Made by a program: the position numbers and the translations under genes
The notes under the pieces: generated by a model
Told to the model about the DNA's origin: nothing
The model's database searches: none
Seen by the model: only the letters and a program-made list of their open reading frames with translations
Origin: Anthoceros angustus
Lineage: Eukaryota > Streptophyta > Anthocerotopsida > Anthocerotales > Anthocerotaceae
DNA: 64,000 nt
Assembly: GCA_010909165.1 (NCBI GenBank)
Contig: MU008161.1
Location: 2,170,001-2,234,000 of the forward strand
Direction: 5' to 3'
In this document: in pieces, positions 23,193 through 35,004 of the stretch
Numbering within the stretch: the first letter of the stretch is position 1
How the letters are laid out: each line of letters opens with the position of its first letter

Positions 23193-23438
23193 CGCAGCTC
23201 GCCTCGGGAAAACACGAGCCCAGCCAAGCACGGCGGATTCGAATCTCAACGTGTCACGGGCTCAAACAAGTAAAGATGGCGAAGGAAATTCTCTGTGGAA
23301 AATCCAGCATGCTGTTTTTGACTCGAGGTAGTCTTGTATATGAACATGCGTTTTAGGTCATGAACTGGTTTGGAAGTAAAATCCAGCTCGCGCTTTTGGC
23401 TAGCGGAGCGCGACGGGACAGGAAGGTGCGAGGTAGCC
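23193..23438. promoter_or_regulatory. Shared intergenic region between divergent EMC3 and U1-70K
   Basis: Only 246 bp separate the two start codons. Both 5' UTRs and both core promoters must fit here or overlap, so a bidirectional promoter is likely. No convincing TATA box was identified. Confidence 0.6.
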
Positions 23439-24764
23439 ATGGCGGACTACGGCGAGATCCATCAGATGCGCAAGGACCTCAAAGTGCAAAACCGTGCTAC
23501 CATCCAGCAGCTGAAGCTTATCGGCCAGGCTCATCCCACCGGCCTGACTTCCAATCTTCTCAAGCTCTTCGAGCCCCGGGCGCCGCTCGAGTACAAGCCG
23601 CCGTTGGAGAAGCGCAAGAGCCGGCCCTACGTCGGAGTCGGGGACTGCATCAACGCGTTCGCTGAGCCCGGAGACCCCGAGTATGCACCTCCCGTCACCA
23701 AGGCGGAGACTCCCGCGCAGAGGAGAGCCCGTGTGCATGAGATCAGGCTGGAGAAGGTAAGGAGGAAGCGGTTCTTTGTGCTTGTTTCCTGCTCTGCTTG
23801 TCTCCGTGTGTTCGTGCATGTTTGAATGTGTTTGTGTGCTCGAATGTGCTTGTGTGTGTTTGAATGTGCTTGTGCGTGTTTGAAAGTCTTGTGTGTGTTT
23901 GAACGTGTTTGTGTGTGTGTGTGAGTGCTCATGGCTTTTGTGATGGTGGCAACGTAGGGTGCAAAGAAGGCGGCGGAGGATTTGCTGAAATACGAGCCGG
24001 CAAGCGATCCCAATGTGGATGGGGATCCTTACAAGACTCTGTTCGTCGCTAGAATAAGCTACGAGACGACGGAGCACAAGATCAAGAGAGAGTTTGAAGC
24101 ATACGGGCCAATCAAGCGTATTCGGCTGGTGCATGACAAGGTGTCCAATGTTCCGCGGGGTTACGCCTTCATAGAGTATCATCACATGAGGGACATGAAG
24201 AACGCGTACAAGCAAGCGGATGGCCGCAAGATCGACAACAGGAGAGTGCTGGTGGATGTGGAGCGGGGGCGCACGGTGCCGAACTGGCGGCCGCGGAGGC
24301 TGGGGGGAGGACTTGGCTCCACTCGCGTTGGAGGAGATGATGTGAACCAGAAGCAGTCTGGGAGGGAGCGGCCTCTGGTTGTTGCTGCTTCGCCCGCCGT
24401 GGGGGGACCTCCTAGGTCTGAAGAGCCTCGGATGGAGAGGGCTCACGGGGAGGAGAGGGATGTGGAGAAGCGGCATGACCGGGACCGGGAACGAGATCGG
24501 GGTGAGAGGCCCGATCGAGGCGATAGGGGAGACCGAGCGGAGAGGATTGAGAGAGTGGAGAGGGTCGACAGGGACCGGGAGCGGTCGCGGGAGCGGGACC
24601 GTGAACGGGAGAGGGATTATGAGCGCCCGCACAGGGACAGGCGAGAACGGGACAGGGATCGGGAGCGGGACAGGGACTACGATCGGTACCACGAACGGGA
24701 AAGGGAGCGCGAGCGGGATCATCCCGAGAGAGAGCACAAGCGGGAGCGGGAGAGGGATAGGTGA
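23439..24764 (+). CDS. U1 small nuclear ribonucleoprotein 70 kDa (U1-70K)
   Basis: Two exons, 23439-23756 and 23958-24764, give 374 residues. The N-terminal region ([28 protein letters not shown]) matches the U1-70K domain that contacts other U1 snRNP proteins. The RRM has RNP2 LFVARI at about 134-139 and RNP1 RGYAFIEY at 173-180, followed by [17 protein letters not shown], a family signature. The C-terminal third is a low-complexity Arg-Asp/Glu repeat region. The protein binds stem-loop I of U1 snRNA in 5' splice-site recognition. An in-frame ATG at 23370 could extend it, but homology starts near 23439. The stop lies inside an AGGTGAGG context that looks like a splice donor, so a longer C-terminus from further exons is possible. 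Confidence 0.93.
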
Positions 24765-25821
24765 GGTTTTGTGTGGAGGAGAAGCGCAGGCTCAGGAGGT
24801 TTGTTTCAAGACAGGTTTTCTAAGGTTGGGGCTCACGTTTTATGATGAGAGCTTCTGCTTGAGGTAAATGGAAGGCAGAGTAAGGTGCTGTCATGTCTTC
24901 CTGCTTTCCTAGGCTTTGTGTCATGTAGCCATAGATGTGAACATCGGGGTTGTGGAACCACACCGAAGATGCATCTTGGTGAAATATCGGCTGGGCCAAT
25001 CTCCGGCTGGTCCATGAGCTCCGAACCCGGCAGCATGTCCGTAAGTCTTACACTCTTACTGGTGGAGAACTGGTCGAGCAAGGATCCGGATCCTTCCATG
25101 CGCTCAAGAGACGGGAAGAGTAGGTTGTGGGAATTGTTGTACTCGCACCCAGTTTTTGGGCCTTGTAGAGCTTCCACTGGTTTGCTTGCTCTGTTATTGC
25201 CTAGGCTAAGGTGCTATTGCAGATGTGTGGCAAACTTCGTATCAGGTGAGGCTTTTGTGCAACCTGCAGGAGTGGTAATACTGAACAGGTGTGTATAGAT
25301 CATCAAATTCTAATCTGTACAGCTTGTGCAGTACCAGTGGGCAGCACCCGGTATGCATCTGTCTTGGCCCTTCCATGAAGAACGTTCGTTCCCTCGTTAC
25401 TACCCATCTACTGTAACCCATCCACCCATCTCACCAGCAGCAGCAATTTAGCAGCAACAACTTACACACCTGGTGCAGCAACCTTCATCACCAGTCTTTT
25501 TGAATGTCGAGCCTCTGGCAAGATGTAAGATCATTCAGCCTAGATCTGGAATTACATAAGCCTGACGGATGTTTTTTTGTTCTCATCTACTGCAAGCCTG
25601 GTCATTTTATCGTCGTCGAAGATGCGTCCATGAGAGAAGCACGCGTATATGGAAAAGTAACTCGACTCAGCACCAGTTGCGGGTTAGGTGAATTCTTGCG
25701 TTCCTAGTCGCGTAATTCTTGCCCTCTCGTGTAGGTAGGTAGTCGTTGGCGTGTTCAAATGATCCTCCCGGGTGCTTGCTCCTGACTGCTGCAGCCGGGG
25801 TGCGGGTGTACGCGAAGTCAG
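24765..25821. other. 3' region of U1-70K and upstream region of the MutY gene
   Basis: No protein domain was recognised in about 1 kb. If the donor at the U1-70K stop is used, extra exons would have to lie here; I could not identify Arg/Asp-rich coding sequence that would fit. Confidence 0.45.
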
Positions 25822-27837
25822 ATGGTCGGAACCAGGAAGAACCGATCGACAGCGTCTGCACCAGCTTCTGTGCCCGACATTGAAGATATTGCGCTTTCCC
25901 ATGGCAAGGTGCCCAACTTCAGCAACCAAGAGGCAGGCAGCATCAAATCCAGCCTGCTGTCCTGGTACGACAGCAACCACCGAGTTCTGCCATGGCGGGA
26001 GAACCCCTTCTCCAGAAAAGCAGAACCTGGATGTTCCGACCGGGCATCGGAGGAGAAGAAGGCCTATGCTGTGTGGGTTTCCGAGATGATGCTGCAGCAA
26101 ACGAGGGTGGCGACTGTGGTGCAGTACTATCAGCGGTGGATGGAGAAGTGGCCAACTCTGCACCTGCTTGCTCGGGCCTCGCAGGAGGTTGTCGTCTCGG
26201 GATTTTTCTTGTGCTACAATCTGAGAGTCAAGGAATGCTGGGTTTTGCCTGCTGAGGGAACTGTTGCTGTGGGCAGATATTGGGTATTTTCTCCATGCTG
26301 GCTGAGGCGTCTTTGTTGGTTTCTGAGCAGGAGGTGAATAGCATGTGGGCGGGGCTGGGGTACTACAGGCGGGCTCGCTTTCTTCTTGAGGTGGTGTGGC
26401 CTTTCCTTGTCTCCCTCAGTGTCTGCAATTACTACGGCTCAGCAAGTGCAGCAGCTCATGCAGCATGTGATACCCAACCTTTAGGGCGCCCAACACATTG
26501 TGGACTCGCACGGTGGGACTTTTCCGACGTCACTGTCTGAGCTGCAGAAAATTCCAGGCGTTGGAAACTACACAGCTGGGGCCATTGCATCCATCGCGTT
26601 CAACCAGGTTGGTGGTACCTGAATGAATCCTCTTGTCCGCTGTTGTGCTAGGCATGTGTGTCGCTGACCCGAGGTTTTCGTCCTTGTGGTGACCAGCCGG
26701 TGCCTGTGGTGGATGGGAATGTTGTGCGGGTGCTTTGTAGGCTTCGAGCTATTTCTGCAAACCCAAAGGCGTCCACGTCTGTCAAGCTTTTCTGGTCTGC
26801 CAGCTCTTCCTGGGTGTTGCTTTGAGGCAGAGAGGGAAAGCAGTACTCTCTGACATACTGGCTGCCGATGCAGGGCACTGGCAGAGCAGCTGGTGGATGC
26901 CGACAGGCCTGGTGACCTGAACCAGTCCTTGATGGAGCTGGGAGCCACTCTCTGCTCATCCACATCCCCTTCTTGCTCCACCTGCCCAATTTCAAGCCAG
27001 TGCCACGCCCTGTCCTTGGCATCACAGCCCCAACCGAGTGCGGCCGTCACCGACTTTCCTACCAAGGTTGCCAAGCCCGTGCCCCGGAACGAGTATGTGG
27101 CAGTGTGCGTCATCGAGAGAAGGCCATCCTCTGCCCACGACGACTCCTCATTTCTGCTCGTCCGGAGGCCAGAGCAGGGGCTACTGGCCGGTCTGTGGGA
27201 GTTCCCTTCCGCCATGTTGGCCAAACCGGAGAAATCCTCACGGGCTCGCGTGGCTGCCATGGACCTGTACTTGAAAAACAAACTGGGTCTCAAGATTGGG
27301 GGCAAAGGCTACGCAGTGAGCGCCAGGCAGGAGATTGGAGAGAACGTCCACATCTTCTCGCACATCAAACTGCACATGTCCATCGAATGGCTCCAGCTAG
27401 GTGTGTATGTATGCTTATTTTATGCATGTGAGGCCTCCCTTCTCCGCAAGTTATTGCCGCAAAACCCATTACTCCATAGCAGCATCCCTAACGGCGAGCG
27501 TGTCGCCCTGGAACCTGCAGATGCATCCGACCTCCCACCAGAGGCCAAGGCAGGAGATGGCTCCAACCTGAAGTGGGTGCACGGCACCGAACTCCACGAC
27601 ACGGGCCTCACAACCGGCGTCAAGAAGGTGCGCAGACAAGAAATTCACTTCCCACAAACTCACAAACTCGCTTGCCACAATTTAGGGTTCGTTGCAATTA
27701 ACCCTCTCTCGTTTCACACCTGCTGCTGCCGCTGCCTGGTTCAGGTGTTTCAGCTGTTCTCGGAGTTCCGGCAGCGACAAAGCAAGCCCGCGAGTGTGAA
27801 GACTCCAAACAAGAAGAGGCCGAGACAACAACTGTGA
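25822..27837 (+). CDS. Adenine DNA glycosylase, MutY/MUTYH type
   Basis: Seven exons join in frame: 25822-26187, 26331-26390, 26485-26607, 26697-26794, 26874-27404, 27483-27627 and 27745-27837, giving 471 residues. The enzyme removes adenine mispaired with 8-oxoguanine. Visible features are the catalytic Glu in [10 protein letters not shown] (Glu88), the helix-hairpin-helix [13 protein letters not shown] (about 165-177), the catalytic Asp in [10 protein letters not shown] (Asp189), and a 4Fe-4S loop C-x6-C-x2-C-x5-C (Cys243, 250, 253, 259). A C-terminal NUDIX-like domain follows (ERRPSS ... [18 protein letters not shown]) that reads 8-oxoG. The tail ends in a basic [10 protein letters not shown] stretch, a likely nuclear signal. 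The junction at 27404/27483 is the least certain. The gene converges with threonine aldolase, 237 bp between ends. Confidence 0.93.
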
Positions 27838-28074
27838 TTCATGTAAGCCTGATTTGTTCTGCATGTCACAAGAGACAAAAGTAGGTAGGTAGAAACACGG
27901 GACGCCACCTTGCCTGCGGCAAAGCTCTGGGAACAACCCAACCCTGCAGGATCCTTCCCAAGGAGAATCCTCACTTCAATTCTCTCCCGTGTCGAAAATC
28001 CCTGCCCCCTGTTCCTGCCCAGCACGCCTAATCAAGTTCCTTAAAATGGTGACCTAAAATCAAAATGCCTACTT

Positions 28075-29334
28075 CTACGCTGTAACAGGTTGAAGCTTCG
28101 AAGCAAGCTGGTGGATAACAAAACCTTTGTCCTCGCCGACATCATCGTCCTCGGCCAACAGCGCATCACGGAAGCACTGCGCGGCCCAGGCGACATCCTG
28201 CAAGCCCACATGGTAATGCGTGACCATACGAACACAGTTATCGTCCGCGGGCATGCACAGCACCCCCCTTCCCCGAAGCTTCCTGCAAACCTCGGCCGCG
28301 CTCCGCCCCCCTACCACCTGCGCAATCACAATATTGCTCTCCACAGGCCCGAGCAGCCGCAGTCCCGCAACCTCCCCAGCGCCGCCCAGCCTCCAGGCGG
28401 TCCCATTATCCGCCGACCCGGCCCGCCATATCCGCAGCGCCACAATCCCCGCGGCCGCCAGCACCCCGACCTGCCGCATCCCGCCTCCCAGCGCCTTCCG
28501 CAGCCTCCTGGCGCGGGCGATGAAGTCCGCCGACCCCAGCAGCAGGCTCCCGGCGGGCGCGGCCAGCCTTGACAGACACACCGAGACGGAATCCGCCCCC
28601 GCACCAGCTCGGCCGGATCCACCCGCAGCCCGGCCGCGGCGTTCAGCAGCCTGGCCCCGTCGACGTGCAGCCTGGCCCCGTTCGCTCTCGCCACTTCCCC
28701 GACCCGGTCCGTGTACTCGCCGAGACGCATCTCCCCCGCACCGGCTATGCGTGTTCTCCAGGCACACCAGGCGGGCGACCGCGCGGAGGTAGAGATCCGG
28801 GCCCCGCCCTCCGGGCGCCGCCACCGCCTCCTCCACCGCCCGCAGGTCCAGGCTCCCGTCCGCGTTGTTGGGCAGGGGGCGGAAGTAGACGCCGCCCAGG
28901 AGGCAGGCCCCGCCCTGCGCGTCCAGGTAGACGTGGCTCTTATCGCCCACCACGGCCTCGGAGCCCCGGCCGTCGCAGTGCAGCAGCAGCGCCAGCAGGT
29001 TGGCCATGCTCCCCGAGCACACCAGGAGAGCCGCCTCCTTCCCCAGCATCCGCGCCCCCTGCTCCTGCAAAGCCCGCGCCGTGGGGTCCTCGCCCAGCAC
29101 GTCGTCGCCCACCTCCGCCGTCGCCATCGCCGCCCGCATCGCCGCCGTCGGCTTCGTCACGGTGTCCGAGCGCAGGTCCACCACCCGGGCCCCCGATGCC
29201 GCCTCCTCCGCCATCGCTGTTTCTGCGATGCCTGCAGGCGATGCTGCTGCAATTGCAGGTCCAGCTCGCGAGCCCGCGAGCCCGCGAGCTCGCCTCCAAC
29301 CGGAAAGGCAGGGCGCGGACTGTACAGCATGCAT
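28075..29334 (-). pseudogene. Low-specificity L-threonine aldolase, frame damaged
   Basis: Single-exon gene of fold-type I PLP enzymes that split threonine to glycine and acetaldehyde. An N-terminal extension leads to VVDLRSDTVTKPTAAMR, then CLENTHSRCGG, ADSVSVCLS, ALGGGMRQVGVLAAAGIVAL and a full C-terminal domain. Between about 28,730 and 28,598 homology moves to another frame (GEYTDRVGEVARANGARLHV, with the conserved Asp-Gly-Ala-Arg) and then returns. This implies two compensating frameshifts beside runs of C/G. Next to the second, the usual LSKGLGAP motif with the PLP-binding Lys reads LSRLAAP, one codon short and without Lys. Either the gene is dead or several bases are missing from the consensus. 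The start at 29334 is the first ATG; an internal Met (MAEEAASG) is an alternative. Confidence 0.8.
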
Positions 29335-29394
29335 GCGACACCCGACGCGGACCCGTCACGCGAGTTTACATCTATCACGGCATGGACTGTTAAC

Positions 29395-31090
29395 GCCGAC
29401 CAGAGTTCCCGCCAACTGTCTCGTCGCCCAACAAAGCAGCACCAACACCACCAACGAAACGGGCGTGACATTTCAACCTCAACCATTACCAACTTACTAT
29501 AACTTAAAACCTAATAACTACTAAATATTTGTAATTCAAAGTCTTGGCTCACTACTTGGGATCTGAAGAGTAAAGAGGGTGGATTGTCGTAAGTGATATC
29601 AAGGAATTTGAGTGCCTAATCAATAGATAGATGCATTACGAGAGCTCATCCATTTGTTAAAGTTTATTGACACTCATAAACAAGGTATTCCTCTTACCAT
29701 CAAGGAATCAATATATAGATGTTGTAGTGCATTGCGAGAGCTCATCCATTTGTTAAAGTTTACTGACACTCATAAACAAGACATTCCTCTTACCATCTCT
29801 GGCCTTGTCTAGGTATTCTCAACAAGAATGTGGATGGATGAGACTCTCTCTCATATATGATTATAGCTTCCTTGCACTCATTTGGCGGAGCTCTTCAATC
29901 TTCACGAGGAACTCGATTGTCTGATCGTGTGGGCGCTCACAAAGCCATCTTTGCGCTCAAGTCCCTTTGGCTTTGGTGGCAGGATACGAGACACTTGTAA
30001 AGCTTGTTGTAGATGGCTTCAGCATGGGGGCTGCTACGTCCCTGCACACAGCAACCCGATATGTAGCTGGCAAGTATGAGGATCAGGGTTTCCATGGGAC
30101 CAGGTGAGGCCTCCCAGTCTGTTGTGCTAGCTAAATATGGAGCACGACATATGTTTTTTTCGTGAAATCATGGCTGATCAATATTAGAGACTAAAACTAT
30201 AAGCTCCTCGCTAAGGCCTACAACTTAAAGATCGAGATCCGCACCAAATTCAAGGATAATAAATGACTCATCATCCGCGAAGACTACGTGTTTTTTAAAG
30301 AGCGCACATCGACGGCAAATGCTTCTCCCCATCGAGGCTAAAAGCTTGGTGATGAGATCCCCGTCCACCAGCTGTTGCATATGAACTAGGGTTGTGGCTG
30401 AGAGCTCAACACTGATGTTATGACGATTGCACTTTTCATCCCATTGTGAGAGAGCTGGGTTGATCGCGACTGGGCACGATGGCAAACTGGTGGATCACAT
30501 CTAGCAGGGTGTTTGGGTGGTAGCATGGTTTGGTGGTACACTTTAGTACCATATGGCTTGGTACACTTGGTTACTTTGAAAAGGATAGAGAGATGTGAGA
30601 GGGTGACTTTAAGTTTTCATTAAAATAATATTTCAATATATGTTAGTTTCACTTTTATATACTTTTCGTTTGCTATTATTTACTTTAACTTACTTTTACT
30701 TTTACTTGGATCTGTTTTTATCCGGTGGTAAGTCAACCGCCGCTTACCCCAATTCGCCTTACGCTGGGTGCACTCTCGCTATTGCCATCGCGGCTCGATC
30801 TTTGAGTTGATCCTTCCCCGCCAGGGCTCGATGCAATCTCACACTTGCTCACCCACATCCGGCCCGTGATCGCACACTCCGCGGGCTCAAAAGTTCGCGT
30901 GTCGAGCTCTGGTTGTTGTAATCAACCCTTTGTCTTTGCATTGTGAGCTATGTGGGGCTTCTTATAGGAGCCCTCCCTTCCTCATGCGAGCGGGCTCCCC
31001 ACATGCAAGATCGAGCGCTGGAATCAGCAGTTTGTTTGTGCGATTTTGAAGGTAATGTGCCTTGTGTGTGGCAATCGGTGTTTTGACCAC
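29395..31090. other. AT-rich intergenic DNA with a short tandem duplication
   Basis: A segment of about 96 bp (from 29,633) is repeated immediately downstream (from 29,729), with shared blocks GAGAGCTCATCCATTTG and CACTCATAAACAAG. The remainder shows no gene I recognise; an 86-codon minus-strand frame at 30,225-30,485 is unassigned. Confidence 0.5.
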
Positions 31091-31099
31091 GAGGCTTGC

Positions 31100-32430
31100 T
31101 ACGCTCTTGTGTGCACATGTGCGGGATGCAGGGCATGAGATCTTTGTCGCGTGAGGTCTTGGCCTTGGAGTGGGTGCCGGCGGCTTCTCATTGTCTGTGG
31201 TGTCCTTTGAAGAACTTGAGCGGCTTAACGGTCTTGTGTGGACATGTGCATGCTCTAGGTGAGGTCTTTGGGCGTGTGAGGTGCTCGGTGGTGAGTGCGG
31301 CTCCTTTGATCATTCCGTGTGTTCAATGTCACGATGAAGGACTTGAGCCTTTGAGTAGTGCTCTTGTGTGCACATGTGCGGGATGCAGGGGGCTGAGATC
31401 TTGTGCGTGAGGTCTTGGCCTTGGAGTGGGTCGCGTGCGGCTTCTCATTGTGGTGTCAGAAGAACTTGAGCGGCCGCGGTCTTGTGTGGACATGTGCATG
31501 CTCTAGGGCTGTGGTCTTTGGGCGTGTGAGGTGCTCGATCATGCCGAGGTGCAGCTCCTTTGATCATTCCGTGTGTTCAATGTCACGATGAAGGACTTGA
31601 GCTGAGTAATGCTCTTGTGTGCACATGTCAGGATGCAGGGCTGAGATCTTGTGTGAGGTCTTGGCCTTGGAGTGGGTGCCGGCGTGCGGCTTCTCATTGT
31701 CTGTGGTGTCCTTTGAAGAACTTGGGCAACGGTCTTGTGTGGACATGTGCATGCTCTAGAAATTTGTGAGGTCTTTGGGCGTGTGAGGTGCTCGATCATG
31801 CGAGTGCGGCTCCTTTGATCATTCCGTGTGTTCAATGTCACGATGAAGGACTTGAGCTGAGTAGTGCTCTTGTGTGCACATGTCACGGGATCTGGGCATG
31901 AGATCTTTGTCGCGTGAGGTCTTGGCCTTGGAGTGGGTGCCGACGTGCGGCTTCGGCTTCTCATTGTCTGTGGTGTCACCGAAGAACTTGAGCCGGCTTA
32001 ACGGTCTTGTGTGGACATGTGCATGCTCTAGGCCGTGAGGTCTTTGGGCGTGTGAGGGTGCTCTGCATGCCGAGGTGCAGCTCCTTTGATCATTCCGTGT
32101 GTTCAATGTCAGTGAAGGACTTGAGCACGAGTAATGCTCTTGTGTGCACATGTGCGATCTGGGCCGTGAGATCTCAGGCGCATGAGGGTCTTGGCCTTGG
32201 AGTGGGTGCCGGCGTGCGGCTTCTCATTGTCTGTGGTGTCGAAGAACTTGAGCCGCTTAACGGTCTTGTGTGGACATGTGCATGCTCTAGGGGCAGAGGT
32301 CTTTGGGCGTGTGAGGGTGCTCGATCTAGTGCCGGTGCGGCTCCTTTGATCATTCCGTGTGTTCAATGTCACAGTGAAGGACTTGAGCCTGAGTAATGCT
32401 CTTGTGTGCACATGTGCAGGATCTGGGGCT
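31100..32430. repeat. Tandem array of about 260-bp units, five copies
   Basis: The marker CTCTTGTGTGCACATGT occurs at about 31,104, 31,361, 31,612, 31,867, 32,137 and 32,399, a spacing of 251-270 bp. Between markers every copy has the same ordered blocks (GGCCTTGGAGTGGG, CTTCTCATTGTCTGTGG, GTCTTGTGTGGACATGTGCA, TTTGATCATTCCGTGTG). Copies differ mainly by insertions and deletions of 1-10 bases at CG-containing spots, while the blocks between are almost identical. Open frames in the array are by-products of the repeat. Confidence 0.92.
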
Positions 32431-33009
32431 GTGAAACTTGCATCACCAAACTTGAGCCCCAAAGTTGGAGTGTGTTGCAGAAGAAACCGGGGCTTGTGGA
32501 CAAATCGATAAGGACCCTACGTGATCTCCATTGTGCGCCTTGACCCAGCCCCAAGTGGCAAGTAAGTCAACTTCTTTGTGTGCCAATCTGTGATACTTGG
32601 GAAACAAGGCAAGCCAGGAAGTGGTGAGACCAAAACCGCTGACCAGGAAGACAGATATTCTGTGAATGACATAGCTATCGCGCCCCCACCTGATTTACCA
32701 TGCTCAACAAAGAAGGTCCGCCACTAGGGCCTATGAGGCGTCAAGGCCTTGAACATCATCCAAGGTCTATGATGTCAAACTCCCCACATCAAACCCTGCG
32801 CATAGGCTAATCGCTGCAAAAATGGTCTCTCCTATCTAGGTACCGGCCTGCTTCTCACAACGACCCGGTCCACTATTCCCACTGACAAAAAATTGAGACT
32901 GCAACTCCAAACGACGCCATGAGCCACAATTTCTTGCAGTTTTCTTATTTTGAGATAGTCCAAAAACAAGTGCACAGGACCGAGCTCGTTTTCGTTTGCA
33001 TCGCGAAAG
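32431..33009. other. Intergenic, nothing recognised
   Basis: Unique-looking sequence after the tandem array. No domain, RNA or repeat family was recognised on either strand. Confidence 0.45.
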
Positions 33010-33490
33010 GCGCTTGGGTTCTTTTTTTGCGGAGATAAAATGATGTTTCTTACCATTAAAGATCCAATTGATCATAGTTTTTTTCTTGTGGAGATAATTT
33101 TCTTTATCCATTTGAGTATTTTTCTCAAACAAAGTCTTTGTTTTTTGCGGAAATAATTCATCGATTGAAGGGAGATTTTTTTCCGGAAAGATAATTCGTC
33201 AATCTGAGTTTGATTTGCATTTTTGCATAGAGATAATTCATCGTTATGAGTTTTTCTTTTACCGAGAGAAAATTATGTTTCATACCATTTTGTTTTTGAA
33301 AAGATATGATTTCATCTCAAACTCACCAAAATTTATGCTCTTAGCGGGAACCATAGGACCAGCGTTAATTGAAAAAATGATCTTAACACGTAAAAAAAAT
33401 GATTTATCGATCTGAGTTTTTTTTGGGTAGATAATTCATTGATCCATTGATCGATTTGAGTTTTCATACATACAGTAGTTTTCTCTTTGT
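33010..33490. repeat. AT-rich degenerate repeat (GAGATAATTCATCGAT-type)
   Basis: Imperfect copies of a roughly 50-60 bp unit with T-runs, GCGGAGATAA, TTCATCGAT and TGAGTTTT words. Similar sequence reappears near 34,780-34,820 on the far side of the LINE fragment, suggesting that the LINE piece interrupts one repeat field. Confidence 0.5.
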
Positions 33491-33959
33491 GAAGAAGAAT
33501 ATATGTTTTATTAAGGGAAAAAACGATGGGGAAAAACCCGTCCAACAGGGGACAACGAAGGTGGACCTTGGGGGTCAAGGTGAAAAGGAGCAACTAAGCT
33601 TCTTACCTAAAGTTACCTGCTGCTCCTAGAACATCATATGAAGGTTCGAAGAACAAATGGCCTGCAAACTATGGAGGTAGAGGAAGAGAAAGAAGCATCA
33701 CCTGTCGTCGCCGCCTTGTGAAGGATTGCTGTCGAGAGGGCCCTTTGAAGGGCAATGGAGACTCGCTGTCTGAAGCAAGCTGTGAAAGAAGAAAGGGACA
33801 ACCCCACGCCATGCCTGCGGGCGTGGTAGGGAGGAAGATGTCTTGACGAATGTCTCAATGTCTTGATGGATGAGGTGGTTGGGAGGGAGATAAGAAGGGG
33901 GAAAGGGGATTGCGGAGTTGGCCGAGCTGGAGGCCTAAGGGGTGCAAAGTCAAGTCGTT

Positions 33960-34740
33960 TAAGCTAAGCAGCTACTTGGGAAAGCCAAAAAAAAGAAGCT
34001 TGGAAATCACTATAGAGCCAAAGGGAGTGGAAAGACCTGTAGGAAAGGAGATGGTAGGGGCGGAGGGTGGAGGCGGGGGGGTAAAGGTTAACAATGTCAA
34101 GGAGGAGGAGGCGGTAAAGGAGACAAGAGAGGCGAATGATGCCATCAAGTTCAAGGGGAAACGCAGCAAATTCAGAAAGGAGGATAGGTAATGGGGTCGA
34201 ACGCTTACAAGCAATGTGAGCATGGAGAAAGAAGAGCTTGTATTTTTTCCACCTTAGCCCAAGAGGAAGAGGAAAGACCCGGGCCCCAAACCTCAGCTCC
34301 ATGCATAGTGGAGGGTATGACCAATGTGTTGAAAAGCTGCTTCAAGAGGTTGATATTCTGAATATTCATCTTGTATAAAGCCCGGCGCAGAGCACCAGCA
34401 GCACCCATCCCCTTGGTGGCGCAGGAAGAGGTAGAAAATGAACAATTGGACTTCGGACCAAAAATCGTAACACCTAGGTACGTATAGGAGCGGACCATCT
34501 CCACCTTTTGACCATCATAATAGGATACGCAATCACCCTTGTAATCCTTAGAGTTGAATCGTATCATCTTGGTCTTGATCTTAGATTAACAGTGAGACCA
34601 TTCGCTCTGCCAAAACGAGAAAGCACGTCGAGTTGCTGCTGTAAGCCTTCCGGGGAATGCGAAAAAAGCACTGTATCATCTGCATAAAAAAGGATAGGGA
34701 TACTGTCGAGGAACAAGCGAGCGTCAGGATCACTAAATGA
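33960..34740 (-). mobile_element. LINE (non-LTR) reverse-transcriptase fragment
   Basis: The frame at 34,740-34,567 reads FYADDTVLFSHSPEGLQQQL, the catalytic YADD motif of LINE reverse transcriptases, and continues after a frameshift near 34,567 with VEMVRSYTYLGVTIF and NTLVIPSTMHGAEVWG, typical of the RT C-terminal connection region. A further frameshift leads to CKRSTPLPILLSEFAAFPLE near 34,230-34,130. No endonuclease, gag-like ORF1 or poly(A) tail was found. It is a decayed 5'-truncated piece. Confidence 0.85.
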
Positions 34741-34920
34741 TAGAAGCTGGAGAGGTACATGAGCTCATTTAAACTTTTGCATCAATTTGAGTTTTTTTCG
34801 CAAAGATAAAATTATATTTGAAAGAACATATTTATATTTGAAAGAACGCCAACCATCCATGAAAGTTCTTAGGATCTATGTCTCATTGATATGAGTTGCT
34901 GAGTCTCACGATCATCTCAC

Positions 34921-35004
34921 TCACTAGCCAATTAGCATCCATAAAATAGTCCAAGTTCTTAACTCACTGGCCAATTAGCATCCATAAAATAGTCCAAGTT
35001 CTTA
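34921..35004. repeat. 43-bp direct duplication
   Basis: Two nearly identical copies (34,921-34,961 and 34,964-35,004) containing CCAATTAGCATCCATAAAAT, ending at the stop of the RING-H2 frame. Confidence 0.85.

Noticed and set aside
28220-29524. Long plus-strand Pro/Arg-rich frames opposite threonine aldolase
   Set aside because: GC-rich antisense frames; the minus strand carries clear enzyme motifs.
31096-32462. Numerous open frames of 60-146 codons on both strands
   Set aside because: They belong to the 260-bp tandem array and change frame from copy to copy.
33910-34191. Plus-strand 93-codon Lys/Glu-rich frame
   Set aside because: It is antisense to the LINE reverse-transcriptase remnant, which explains the sequence better.
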